A DNA stretch of 64,000 nt from Cenococcum geophilum 1.58 (taxonomy: Eukaryota; Ascomycota; Dothideomycetes; Gloniales; Gloniaceae), in assembly GCA_001692895.1 (NCBI GenBank), contig KV748239.1, positions 124,001 to 188,000 of the forward strand, written 5' to 3'. The first letter of the stretch is position 1, and each line of letters starts with the position of its first letter. The notes beneath the pieces are model-generated. The model made no database searches, had not been told where the DNA came from, and saw only the letters and a program-made list of their open reading frames with translations. Shown one piece after another: positions 21,525-32,559 of the stretch. A program made the position numbers and the translations under genes.

Positions 21525-23934
21525 CTAATTCAATTCCATACCTTCATCCTCTACATCTTCATCTTCATCTCCATCAACTCCCGCCAACACCCCCGCACTG
21601 CCCACACTCCTCTTCCTGCCATCTCTTCCGGAGCCACCAACCCCGAACCTACCTCCGCCTAACCCGCCTATCAATTCCAGCTCGTCGCTTCCTACAACTC
21701 TGCCCTCTAGGTCGACCTCCTCGCAAAGTTCTAGCAAGCTCTTGCGTCCCAAGTACTTGAATCCGGTAGTTCTAACCACTCGGCCCCAATGCAACAGACA
21801 AAATCCGGCTGCGCGTCTCTTTAGATAATCCTCACCTGCCGTACCCGCACGCTCCCAGATCACTGCCGCATGCTCCACATCAAGCTCTCTGCCAAGGCGA
21901 TTCACACAGAGAAGTCGAAGTCTGGGCATGTCATAGATGTTGGCCATGACGAGCATGCCGGCGACGTCGTTAAGCGAAGGCCCGTGAGGTGGGCGTTGGG
22001 CGATGCTGTCTGTATACAGATAGTAGAGGAAGGAGTGGACAGCCGAGTAGGGTTCCGGAATGTGCATTTTCTTCGTGTGGAACTCGAGCATTTGGGCGGC
22101 CCAGAGGCGCGCAAAGTGTGGCCAGCGAGCTTGGAGGATGAGCTTGTGGACATGAATAGGGGCGGAGGTCGGCGGTGGATTGCCATGACCGGCAGACTCG
22201 ACCATCGAAGCATCGTCCGCAATATCAATGTCATCGTCGCGTTCGGCGGTGATGATAAAGTCTGCCCCGCTCCCGGTTTCGGGGGGTTGGTTGAAGGTTT
22301 TGGCAAGGTCGGCGCCGATGCCTGTAAGATAGGACGTCGTATTTGCATCTGAGGAGGGAATCTTCTGTTCGGAGCGAGATTCGAGGGCTAATGTGTTGCC
22401 TAGGAGGCCCAGTTTCCGGAGGTCAATGGGAAGCACATCGCTTAGATAGTCACCTGTCGCATCCCCGGCGTTGTTTGTAGTCTCGTTTGGACACCCAAGA
22501 AGCCAGGCCTGTGTTCCATCCTCGTTCATTGCGCAGTAGTGCCAACGATAGCCAGGGTTGAAGAGATCCTTGCCATCAGCTAGCTTCTGCCAGCGTAGAG
22601 TATCCAGATCTAGGGCGGAAAGGCTCGTCTCAAATGAAGACATCATGCTTGCTGGAGTGACAAAGTCTAAAAGGCATCCGGAAGAATACACGTGAAAATG
22701 CATCCCCAGAGCTTGGGTTGGGAGGTTTGGACTGGAGACGAACTTCAGGGATGATATTGAGCCAGGAGCGACTGGAGGGGTACGATTCGATGAAAGCTGG
22801 CTAGGGTTAACTTGTACGCTGCTGGAATTTGCAACATAGCCGGTGGATCCTGTCGGAGGTTGAACAGGACTGTTGAAGGCGTAGCGTTGGAACCGTGCCG
22901 CGACCAGCTGTTTATCGCCGGTTCCATATGCCATCGGATTATCGAAGGCCGGGCTCCCACGCAGATCAAGCCACCAGATTTCACTCGTTCGCTCCATATC
23001 TTCACCCAGTCCTCCAAATATCCAAATCCGTCCGTTCCATATCCAGCTTGTGTGATCATATCGGGGTACGAATCTCCATGTGCGCGACCACGTCCATGTT
23101 TTTAGATCTAGGTAGCAGATATCATCGAGCACATAGCTGTCATGCCCTGTCATGCCGCCGAGAATATATAGCTTCTCGTCATGGATGACAGCAGAATGGC
23201 GAGCTCGGCCTCTGGGTGTAGGGCCATTGAGCTCTGGCTGGGTCCAGTGTGCAGTCTTGAGGTCGAAAATTATGACGTCGGAGAGGTAGGCACGATGTTC
23301 GTTTTCTCCGCCATAGACTAGCAATTTATCGCCCTGCCAGAGGTTTGCGGTGTGACCTAAAGCCCACAAATCAGTACGAAGTAGCATTCAAGCGACAGAA
23401 CAAGTGCAGTCTTACCCATCCGTACGCCCGGAATGTCTCCATAATTATCTACCAAGTTCCATTGACGTGAAGCAAGATTTAGTCGGAGTACATGGTTGTA
23501 GACTGTCTTTAGGGTCAGTCTAAACTTTTTCTATAGCAGAGGATTTCAGCTAGCCTACCCTCATCGGTGTACTGATCAAAGCCCCCAAAGGCATAGATCT
23601 GATCGTTCCCGACATATGTTACCGAAGCATTGACCAAGCAGGCCGGCTTCGCACCGATTGTAGATATGATCTTAGGTCTATAGCTGTCGGTAGCAGCCTT
23701 ACGGTTGCGAATAGGACTCGCAGACATGAGGAAGGTGTTACTCGAAGAGGATGCAGAAGCTGAAGTGAGTGTCGTGGCAGCGGTCGGGGTATTGGAGGAG
23801 GCAGGTGCGTTGTCGGAAAAGAGAGTGCTGGGTAGGTAGGAGGCGGCCTGGGCCATTGAATGCAGAAATTCTAACAGAGAAAAAGAGGAGCGAGAGCGAG
23901 AGCCATCAAGGGCTCTTATGTCATGGGCTGTCAC
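21525..23934 (-). CDS. Kelch-repeat / BTB-BACK protein (Ral2/LZTR1-like)
   Basis: Exons 23934-23559, 23502-23416 and 23356-21525 join in frame to 764 aa. Introns of 56 nt (GTAGGC..CAG) and 59 nt (GTAAGA..TAG) restore the Kelch blades: QIYAFGGF, then LASRQWNLVDNYG, then KLLVYGGENEHRAYLSDV, LYILGGM and IWIFGGLGED. The C-terminal half has a BTB domain (about 515-640) with FIITAE, PIHVHKLILQARWPHF and a FLYYLYTDS helix, then a BACK-like region. The extreme C-terminus is Gly-rich then acidic. This Kelch+BTB architecture matches fission yeast Ral2 and animal LZTR1, which act in Ras signalling; the assignment is by architecture only. The start could be Met27 (23856). It diverges from cdc20. Confidence 0.82.
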
Positions 23935-24416
23935 TTCACTTTTTCTTTCAACGTGGTTTCAGCGCAGCAGTGAGGCAATGAGGCAGTGAGGCTGCGCAGC
24001 CTACGAATCAGTGCCATGAGTGCCACTCCCAAAACCTAGGCTAGGCGGTGAGGCGGAGATTGTCGGCCCGCTCTTGGCGATCGGAAATTCGGAGTCCCGG
24101 AGTATCCCGCCCTCGTCACTCTGCCAACAAGTAGGCGTAAACACTGCTCTATAAAGTCCACCATGCTCTACACTGCTCCTCCTCTCTACTCATACTATCT
24201 CTCACATCCATCTACCTCGACGTCTTCCACACAAACTCTCAATTCCACTCAGATTCTACTTCTGTACAAAGTACTCTTTGCATCAGTTTACAACCATTGT
24301 CTAATACTAATAATACATTACAGCATAAAACAGAAAAGCATATTGTATGCTCCAATCCTTCTTCCATCTTCTACAAGTCCAATCTAATATAATTTCAGTA
24401 CAGGCATTGAGCAGGC
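23935..24416. promoter_or_regulatory. Divergent promoter of the Kelch-BTB gene and cdc20
   Basis: 482 bp between two start codons on opposite strands. TATAAAG at 24150-24156 faces cdc20, followed by a pyrimidine-rich stretch (24170-24260) typical of fungal 5' leaders. An ATG in CCACCATGC context at 24163 opens a 74-codon frame ending at 24387, before the cdc20 ATG; it would be an upstream ORF if transcription starts before it. Confidence 0.6.
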
Positions 24417-26286
24417 ATGGCAAGCCCCACAGTCTTGACTCCAGTCAAGAGCCGCAATGGAATCTTCTCCACCCGTACCGCAGGCGGTCGAATGCCTCTC
24501 ACGCCTTCTCCTCGTACACCGACCCGCCAGATAGCAGACGTGCCTGGGGCACCAGCAGAGTCTATCCACGGTGGTAACTTGATGTCACGATTTACGCGGT
24601 CGATCTCCAAGACCTCAGTCCGAGACTCACCTAAGTCGAACATTGCTCGCAATTCGCCTCGACGATTAGAGCTAGGAGTATCGGATTGGACATTGACCGG
24701 CACTAGTAATACAACAACGGCAAAGCAGACACCTTCAAAGACGAGAAAGGATTGCACAATCAGACAGCGGACTAGCAAAACGACTGTACGGATGACCTAC
24801 AATGCCGCTGACCGCTTCATACCAAACCGAACAGCGAGCGAAGCCATTTGCAATGTTGGCACAGGCAAGCTCGATCTCGACCAGTCCCGACCCAAATCCA
24901 GCTCAAGTAAAAGCGAAGGCTCATCAGTCCTTGCTAATGCAGCAAGCGCTTTTGACTTGGGTGGCAGGGGGTCAGAAGAAGATGCCACTCTCTCCCTAGA
25001 AGGCCTAAGTCTGGATGATGATGAAGAGGATGGCAAGTCATACGCCAAACCTGCACCAGATGCCGTGGCATATCAATCATCGCTAGCATCTGCATGCGGT
25101 GTCTCGCTCAATACTCGCATCCTCGCTTTCAAACCTGCACCACCTGAGTCATCTAAGCCTATCGATCTCCGGTCCCAATACAATCGCCCTCTCAAACCTG
25201 CCAATGGTGTTTCAGCCCAATTCCGTCGTCGTGTTGCCACAGCACCAGAACGTGTTCTCGATGCCCCAGGCCTCGTGGATGATTACTATCTTAACTTGCT
25301 CGACTGGTCCTCTGGCAACCAAGTCGCTATTGGCCTTGAACGCTCCGTCTACATTTGGTCAGCAGATACTGGCTCAGTCTCGTCCCTCCTAGAAGCCTCA
25401 CCCGATACCTACATTTCTTCCGTAAAATGGTCTGGTGATGGTGCATATGTTGGTGTTGGACTCGGCACGGGTGAAGTCCAAATCTGGGACGTAGAAGAGG
25501 GCACCAAGTTGCGCAGTATGTTCGGACATGACACTCGCATTGGCGTCATGGGCTGGAACAAGCACATCCTGTCTACAGGCGCTCGCTCTGGCCTCGTCTA
25601 CAACCACGACGTCCGCGTCGCCCAGCACAAGGTCGCCGAGCTGGTTTCACATACCGGCGAGGTCTGCGGCCTCGAATGGCGTGCTGATGGTGCACAGCTC
25701 GCAACTGGTGCCAACGACAATCTTGTTTCCATTTGGGACGCACGCAGCCTTGCGGCACCCAAGTTCACAAAGACAAACCACCGCGCGGCCGTCAAGGCGT
25801 TGGCGTGGTGCCCATGGCAATCTAACCTCCTAGCCACCGGTGGCGGTAGCCACGACCGACACATCCATTTCTGGAACACGACCACTGGAGCAAGGACGAA
25901 CAGCATCGACACTGGATCGCAGGTCACCAGCTTGCGGTGGAGCACTGGGTACAAGGAGATCGTAAGCAGCTCCGGGTTCCCTGACAACAGTCTCAGCATC
26001 TGGAGCTATCCCACTTTAGTCAAGAATGTGGAGATTCCAGCCCATGAGTCAAGAGTCCTGCACAGTTGCCTGAGCCCGGATGGGCAGATGCTGGCCACAG
26101 CTGGTGAGTAATTCTTTTCCGCTTTATCGATTGGCTGTTTTAGCAATACTGACTATTTCTATAGCTGCGGATGAGTCGCTGAAATTCTGGAAGTTGTTCG
26201 AGAAGAAGCCAGGAGCGGCTGCAGCTGCGAGGGAAGGCAGTGCGAACCCCAAGGCGAATTTGGTCAAGCAGATGACGATTCGCTGA
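24417..26286 (+). CDS. cdc20: APC/C activator Cdc20 (WD40)
   Basis: Exons 24417-26103 and 26165-26286 (one 61-nt intron, GTGAGT..TAG) give 602 aa. The N-terminal tail is disordered with TP/SP sites. A C-box DRFIPNR lies at 132-138 for APC/C docking. NTRILAFKPAPP resembles the Mad2-interaction motif. VLDAPGLVDDYYLNLLDW is the classic entry to the Cdc20/Fizzy propeller, and seven WD40 blades follow (LGTGEVQIWD, LATGANDNLVSIWD, LATGGGSHDRHIHFWN). The last blade is completed by splicing (LATAAADESLKFWK). The protein ends in Ile-Arg, the APC/C-binding tail. Cdc20 targets securin and mitotic cyclins for ubiquitylation at anaphase. Complete and undamaged; Cdh1 is less likely given the sequence around the C-box. 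Confidence 0.93.
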
Positions 26287-27139
26287 GGACAGGCGGAGGT
26301 TCAGGGGGTAGTAGTTCGTGTGAGATATGGTATGGTTGTTGTGGATCTAGGTTGGAGCAGTTGGCTCATGGGAAAGGATCTGAAGGGGAACTAGGGTTCT
26401 CGCCTCGCACAGGACATTCTTCCTTGAGAGTCTAGTCGAGCAGGTCAAAATTGGTGCGGACGACAGGTGGAAGGGGACAAGACAAAGAGCTGGCGCAAGC
26501 AGTGACCGACATTACGCGCAACGGTAAGTTGGTAAGTACTCATATCGTTTGGGTATGTGGGCATACGACAAACGGGGGTCTCGGACTGGTCAGACTGGGG
26601 CTGGGTTCACTGGCAGCATCAATTGGCGTCTCGGAGGGGAAGCAAATGGTTCGTCCTTTCGAGCGCGAAGTGGATTCGGTTACGGTTGGATTCTTTGCAT
26701 TGTGTCAGGTCAGGTCGAGCATTTCTCAAGTAACTAACAATTAACACCACTGTTCAAACGACTTAATGTATGGGTTGTAGGTGATTTGCTGGTTAAACTT
26801 CGTGACTTCGATTAAACTTCTCTGGATTCGAGGAGACGTTTATGCGTTTATGCAGTGTTCAACAAAAATTGAACGTATGATCTTGAAGTGCAACCACAGG
26901 TGGTATTGGGAAATTGAATTCACTCTCTTTTCTAAATAGAATCAATACGTAGAGCCGATGTTTGGTGATGTGTCTCTTGATGTGACAGCAACCTTACTCT
27001 GAGTAGTAACAACAGACGTTTAATCCTTCTAGAAAATTCCGACGCCGCCATAGATGTTACATGGAGAAGTATGCAGTGCCATAATGCGAGATCCTCCCAC
27101 ATGATTCGGACGTGAAACTTTGATGAGATATACATTCGC
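26287..27139. other. Convergent spacer between cdc20 and dmc1
   Basis: 853 bp of normal-composition DNA between two stop codons. Small open frames (for example 26451-26744) lack coding character or introns. It probably holds both 3' UTRs. Confidence 0.55.
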
Positions 27140-28971
27140 TCAAGATTTTTCTGGATCGTTGATACCCCCATTAGTGATGATGTATGTTGCCTCGCGTTCA
27201 GCGCAGTCTAGACGTTTCGAGATCAGCAAAAAATAGCACAGTCTGAAGAGCCTTTTGGAGGACTCCGATGACCTGGGGAACGAACCTGGAGAATCCTGAA
27301 TCTTAGCAACGCGCTCCTCACCGCGCCCTTTGCGGAGGAGTACTCTGGTCGAAGATGCATGAGCGAGAATATGGCCTCCGACGGCTTTACGGCCATCTGC
27401 GCTTGCGAACAGAGCACTAGCGCCAGGGTCACTCTGTACCTGATTGGTCTATCTTCGTTAATTGGTGGATGGGGTTGGGTTAGAGAGCAACAAACCATGA
27501 GGACAGCGATATTGAACTCTTCTAACCATTAGCAATAATAAAAATGACTTGCTCGCTCCTATATTACCTTCAGCAAGATGAGTCAACTTGGAGAGAAATT
27601 GGTTCAACTTCTGCTGACGTTCGTTGAGCTCTCCTCTGCCAACATAGTCCACTCTGAAGCAAGCCATGATGCTGTCGATGATGAGTAGGCGATACTCGTT
27701 GTTGACAAAATATTCAGCGATTCTGTTAAGCAGTTCCATTTGATGCTGCATCAGAGGGTTGTAAGGTGAAGTCAAAGGTTAATAATGGTCAATGAACCCA
27801 CCTCGCTGTTCACTGCCCGAGCATAGCTGATGTTTTCTAGAGCGCTGTCGGGGTCCACTCCAAAACGCTCTGCAATCTGCGCAATTCTGGATATCTTTCA
27901 GCAAATTGGAATAGTAAGATAACTTTAATAACCGAACCTCTCAGGCCTGAAAGTCCCCTCCGTGTCTAGTGCATAAGTCAGATGGAATTGTTTGAAAGAT
28001 AAGTGGAGTGGCTAACCAATGTAAGCAACTTTACCCTCTGCTCCCCCGAGATCCTTCACTGGTCAGCAAAACACTGGAATAGGGCCGCTAATGACTGCCG
28101 TACCTTGGGAAGCTGAGCTATTATAGACATAGTATGTGATAGCTGAGTCTTCCCACAGCCTAGATCGAGTCAGTGATATCACGGATACAGCTGTCGTCCA
28201 CTTACGGTATTCTCCAAAGACCTGTAGGTTCAGTTAGCAAATCACCAATATCTTGAATTAAATACCCTTCTTCATCGTACCTCACTGATGCTCATTGTCT
28301 GGAAGCCTCTTGGGTGATGTAAGCATGTCGTCTGGCAATAAGGAAAGCTCTTGAAATACCCTCCAAGAATAGAATCAAATTGCTTGCTCCCAGTCGATAT
28401 CTTAAGAACTCTTTTCCTCTGCTGGCCAAGTTCCTGTGCGGTCATGAAGCCACCGGCGGACGGCTATGCGAGCAGAGAGCATCGTCAGGTCGAATATCAC
28501 CGAGATGTTTAAATAGAGGTAAATTGCACAGTTAATTACCTGACATTTCGCAATGGCTTCCTTGATTTTCTCAACTTTGATCTCACTAAATCCCTTGATC
28601 TTCAAAAGTGCTCTGCGCGTAGCTGCATGAACGGCCTGTAGCGAATTGAGAGTGACAAGTCAGTGAGCTGCTCGAGCCCCCAATTGATGAGGGCGCTTCT
28701 AAGAGTAGCAGGCCCTTACTGCGATTGTGTAATAGCCATTAGACTTCAGTTTTGAGATGTCGACAGCGCCGATGCCTGAAAAGGCGAGATAGTGAGTGAG
28801 CGAATGAGCAAGTCGCACAAGCTTGAGCGAGGAAGCATANCATGCGCCTGAATCGCATCGATATCCACGATGAAGCTGCCCTGCTACGATCTGAGTGAAC
28901 TCTAGCTTTTCTAGGAACAGCGCCACTCTCACATCGTTCAAGGAATCGTCACTAGCAACGGAAGAAGGCAT
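27140..28971 (-). CDS. dmc1: Meiotic recombinase Dmc1 (RecA/Rad51 family), 15 exons
   Basis: Exons: 28971-28933, 28883-28841, 28775-28720, 28635-28540, 28463-28360, 28308-28281, 28221-28206, 28159-28104, 28053-28017, 27965-27938, 27886-27802, 27745-27568, 27521-27496, 27448-27286, 27207-27140. They sum to 1023 nt, 340 aa, the usual Dmc1 length. The N-terminus has the helix-hairpin-helix [12 protein letters not shown] and [18 protein letters not shown]. Walker A is GEYRCGKTQ (125-133) and Walker B LLIID (216-220), with DYVGRGEL and [10 protein letters not shown] after it. The end, [17 protein letters not shown], favours Dmc1 over Rad51. It forms filaments on ssDNA for meiotic strand exchange. 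Introns are 46-84 nt; exon 7 is only 16 nt. An undetermined base (28840) falls on the intron-2 donor G. Confidence 0.9.
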
Positions 28972-30008
28972 CTTCAATGGCAACGGTTCGAGGAGAAGGG
29001 CGTTTTATTGTACGAGGCGATCTTCGACCTAAAGATAGCGAAGCGGCAGATATTATAAATTAGTGACTAAAGAATTGATGCAGCGGGGAGGGAGGCGTCT
29101 GGAGAAGGCGGGAGAAGGCTCCTGGAGTTTGCTTGCCAAGATTGGTCCATCGGCGATGACATAACCCTTTTCGGATCCTCCATCATGATACCACCGTTTT
29201 CAAGCTTGCTGCAAGTCTTTACCAACCATGTAACGATCAAACAGCCATGATCATAGGAATTACCGGGAGTGTCACATTCTTACATATTGCGAAAACTCGG
29301 GTGGATACAACGAAAAGAAAACGCGGGAAACATCTGCAGCGCACGAAAACCTACGAAATATCCTGCCAATAAGCAGACGAACCATATCAAGCATATCTCT
29401 TCCCGTTTTAGTGGTGTAAGAAATCCGAATTCAATTATGCACAGATAGAAGAGAGATTCGACACCAACTTGCTACCACTAGCAGCTGGTTGGAAATAAGC
29501 CAAAAAAAACCAAATGCCCAACGGGCGCAACAACCAAGACAGGCAAAGCCAAATGGATGCCAATATCTTACTCAGACCGACAACATAACTTCTCGACATT
29601 CCAGTCCTCCTTCCCTTCCCTGCTTTCACTGCTACCCTTCCACACTTCCTCCATTGTTGTGTCGTTTGTGTGCACCAACATTCTAGAACACTAAGACATG
29701 CTGTGCTCCAAAAGTCGAAGGTTAAACCAACATCCTCAATTGCCAAACGTCCAAGTATGATGGTTTTTAAGGGATGTAAACTCGTGGGTATCGCGTAGGA
29801 TTCGTGAAAACTTTTTGTAACTCGTGATGCGTTAGATTGCCGGTGCCGAGGAAAGAAAATGGCAGCCTAAGCTAGAAAAACGATTGTGATATAAAATCTG
29901 TACTCGAACAATGGACCCGAAGGATCCGAGAATGGGAGCTATCGAGCGTGATGATGCTCGCCATGCCTACTTTGCTCCCAGCGGCATGCGAGATTCCTTT
30001 AAAGCCCT
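28972..30008. other. Spacer between dmc1 and the zinc-knuckle gene
   Basis: 1.04 kb of normal composition. It holds the dmc1 promoter side (28972 to about 29250) and the 3' flank of the next minus-strand gene. Frames at 29435-29746 are not convincing: they lack motifs and introns. No RNA gene seen. Confidence 0.5.
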
Positions 30009-30941
30009 CTAGGCCACAGCAGTGGTCGGGGCTGGGGGTTGGACTGTGGCATTTGCCTGAGCAGGAGCGATGCCATCACCGTTGACTTCAGCTTGCGGGC
30101 ATTCGCGTGAGATGTGACCGGCCTCACCGCAACGGTAGCATGTCTTGCCGGCAGTGTTCAAAGGACCTCCGTTCGGGGCTGTGCAGTCGCGTGAGATGTG
30201 TCCAAGCTTGCCGCAAGCGTAACACTTCATGGCTTGCGCCTGGCAGTCGCGGGCATAGTGGTTAGGACCACCACACTTGTAGCATGTAGCAGGGCGAGGT
30301 CCTCCAGCAAAACCGCCGCGGAAACCTCCAGCAAAACCGCCACGCGGAACGCCAGCGCCGCGTCCCATACCAGCACCTGGATTAGGGCAGGAGCGCTATA
30401 CAACCGTTAATGTGTTTCTATTATCTATGTCTTAAGAGTACTTACGGCAAGATGGCCAGGCTGTCCGCAAGAGTAGCATCTTCCGCTAGTTCCGGCGCCG
30501 CTTAGGCGCAAAGTCGGGCAGTCTGCCTGAACATGGCCAAGGCCCTGGCAGTGATAGCACTGCTTAGCTAGAGCTGGTGTTAGTTTCTTCATTCAGTTGC
30601 AACTTCAGAGCGAGATCTCCTTACTCTCAGTGGTGCGCGGGTGGGGGCAACCGTTCGACTCGTGACCTAGAAGAGAGTTAGGTGGTCCTTTTGCACGCGC
30701 ACCTTAATCTTAAGTGTAGTACCTGGCTGCTTGCCTGTCGGGGTCTGTTAGTAGTGCTCCGAGACAAATTCATTCTGTAGCGAATGCGCTTACAGTTATA
30801 GCAAAGCCGCTCGGAAGACGAGCACACCTCTGGTGGTCACGTATTAGTCTCGAGGATATTTGCTATTCGATTTGCGCGCATACCGGCATAATGGCCTACA
30901 TTGCCGCACTTATAACAGGCTCGGCGCGACAGTGACGACAT
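30009..30941 (-). CDS. CCHC zinc-knuckle protein, CNBP/Gis2/Byr3 type
   Basis: Six exons: 30941-30884, 30829-30794, 30734-30723, 30666-30625, 30567-30446 and 30395-30009. They sum to 657 nt, 218 aa. There are seven C-x2-C-x4-H-x4-C knuckles: CYKCGNVGHYAEVC, CYNCKQPGHESNGC, CYHCQGLGHVQADC, CYSCGQPGHLARSC, then an RGG/FRGGF-rich linker, CYKCGGPNHYARDC, CYACGKLGHISRDC and CYRCGEAGHISREC. Seven knuckles with an RGG linker is the CNBP/Gis2/Byr3 plan; those proteins bind single-stranded nucleic acid and regulate translation. Four of the knuckles are completed across splice junctions, which supports the exon model. Exon 3 is only 12 nt. A Gly/Ala/Pro tail ends the protein. Confidence 0.9.
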
Positions 30942-31751
30942 CTTGATCCTCCTCGTGAAACTGGAGTCTTTGGTATCAGTAACTGGTAGTTCGATATTTT
31001 GGCAGCCTGACAGTCTTGGATGCAGATGGACGGCGGAAAGGACGGAGTTGAAAATGTTTGCAGAAGATTGGTAAAGAGTGTAGTGGGGTTTGGTTGGTGG
31101 ACGGCGAATAGCAAAATAAACAGGGAGCGAAAGTACCTTCTCTGTCCTATCTGCAAAATCCTTCACCTGTCGCAAGGTCAGCGGGAGTTTTCCTAAGGGT
31201 GGAGAAGGGGGGCGCGGCGCTTCTGGTTCTGGAAAAAGAAAGCATTAACGTACTCTAAAAATCTCCTAACCTTCCCTCAGCAACACAGCTCAACCGTCCT
31301 CCGAAGCTACTCTGGGCGCAGAAGTGTTTATGTAGGTCGCTATGCAAGAGGACTCGAGGTTGCGCAGAAAAAGGTGAAAGGGCTTGCTTCGCTGCATGGA
31401 CCACTTCGGCAAAGCACTCTGCGTAGGCTAAGGAAATTTTGGCCCGTCATCATCCGCAAAAACAATCTGGACCTCGGCGGCCATGGCCACGTTTCCATCG
31501 CTCAACTGCCACCCAGAAAAAATTCATCCACATTGATCCACGCCCGACAAATCATCTTCCCCTGGTTTGACGGCCGCCATCTCAATTTTTCGCAACTCCG
31601 CCACTGGCTACCTTCTGGCGCCGCACCCGCCATTCGAGAAGGGGATTGCGCAGTGACAGCGCTTCCTGATTGATCCAAGACCCCAAGACCCCCTTGAACC
31701 CTGACCTGGCGAGGGAGATGATCAGAAGTCCAAATCATCTGGGAATGATTG
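30942..31751. other. Upstream region of the zinc-knuckle gene
   Basis: About 0.8 kb of normal-composition DNA upstream of the start codon, the presumed promoter and 5' leader. A 99-codon plus-strand frame (31374-31673) lies here. It has no recognisable motif and I do not call it a gene. Confidence 0.5.
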
Positions 31752-31918
31752 AATAGGACGTGGAATATCGTAGAATCAACCCCTCGGATGCCTCCGAGGG
31801 CGCTCTTCGTATACGACGCTTCACGGTATGGGAAGGACGTGCGCCGAATGACGAACCGGCTAAGAAATTATACGAAGAGCTGGAGATATTCTACGGCGTG
31901 CGTTTAGATAAGGGGTAA
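31752..31918 (+). pseudogene. Orphan coding-like fragment at the island edge
   Basis: One frame reads about 55 residues of protein-like sequence (LRIRRFTVWEGRAPNDEPAK, then KLYEELEIFYGVRLDKG) to a TAA at 31916-31918. An in-frame TAG lies just before it. There is no start codon or splice site that makes it a gene. It is not RIP-mutated. Possibly the tail of a displaced gene or transposon. Family unknown. Confidence 0.3.
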
Positions 31919-31923
31919 CGGTA

Positions 31924-31990
31924 GCGGGACACCCCCATTGATATACGGACACCCCCTAATTGATATGCGGACACCCCCCACTGATTGAGG
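31924..31990. repeat. Three tandem GGACACCCCC units at the island edge
   Basis: GGACACCCCC recurs three times at a period of about 22 bp with ATTGATAT between. It sits where normal DNA gives way to AT-rich DNA (clearly AT-rich from about 32090). It could be a subterminal repeat of a transposon end. Confidence 0.6.
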
Positions 31991-32559
31991 TTAGTTCCTT
32001 CCTGATCAAGTTAGAATATCACGTGAATTTATGTTGTTTTCATCTGCATCGCGAAAATTAAATTGTCAAAATGTAACCCTATAACTGTAACACCTTAATT
32101 AAGTCTTAATTGTAACTATAGTACAACTAGCAGAGTTTAAATTAAAGCTAGAATGTACTAAAGGAGCCCTTAGCAAAGCCCTTATAAAAGGGCAGAGCTC
32201 CTAGGGCTCTAAAAGCTTACTAAATATCGCCGCTGATATTAGACAAAGTATCTCTAATAGTATCTTAGGTTCTACCATTATTTATACTACCTATAACCCC
32301 CCCTACCTACTTCTAAGTTAATTAATTAGGTAAAGTAGTACCCTATAAGGCGCTGCGTAAGCTTATTTAGGTGCTACTACCTCTGCTTTAGTATCCATAA
32401 ACTGCTTCTATAAGTACGTCCGCGCCCGCGCCCACGCCTACGCCTACGCGTAGTATACCCGTAATTCTATTTAAATACTAATAGTTCATGATAAGTTGAT
32501 GTATTAACGCGAATAGAGCTAGCTGGGCGACCGCGGCGGCGCTTCTACCTTAGTCTATT
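31991..32559. other. Transition zone and RIP-mutated spacer
   Basis: Composition shifts to AT-rich, TpA-dense DNA. A short degenerate GCCCGC/GCCTAC run lies at about 32420-32455. No gene recognised. Confidence 0.5.

Noticed and set aside
21870-22352. 160-codon plus-strand frame opposite the Kelch-BTB gene
   Set aside because: Antisense shadow of the BTB-coding exon; no independent start context or motif.
26451-26744. 97-codon plus-strand frame after cdc20
   Set aside because: Lies in the convergent 3' region; low-complexity Gly/Arg composition and no motif.
31374-31673. 99-codon plus-strand frame near the island edge
   Set aside because: No motif, no supporting introns, and it sits in the promoter side of the zinc-knuckle gene. 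Its complement is equally open.
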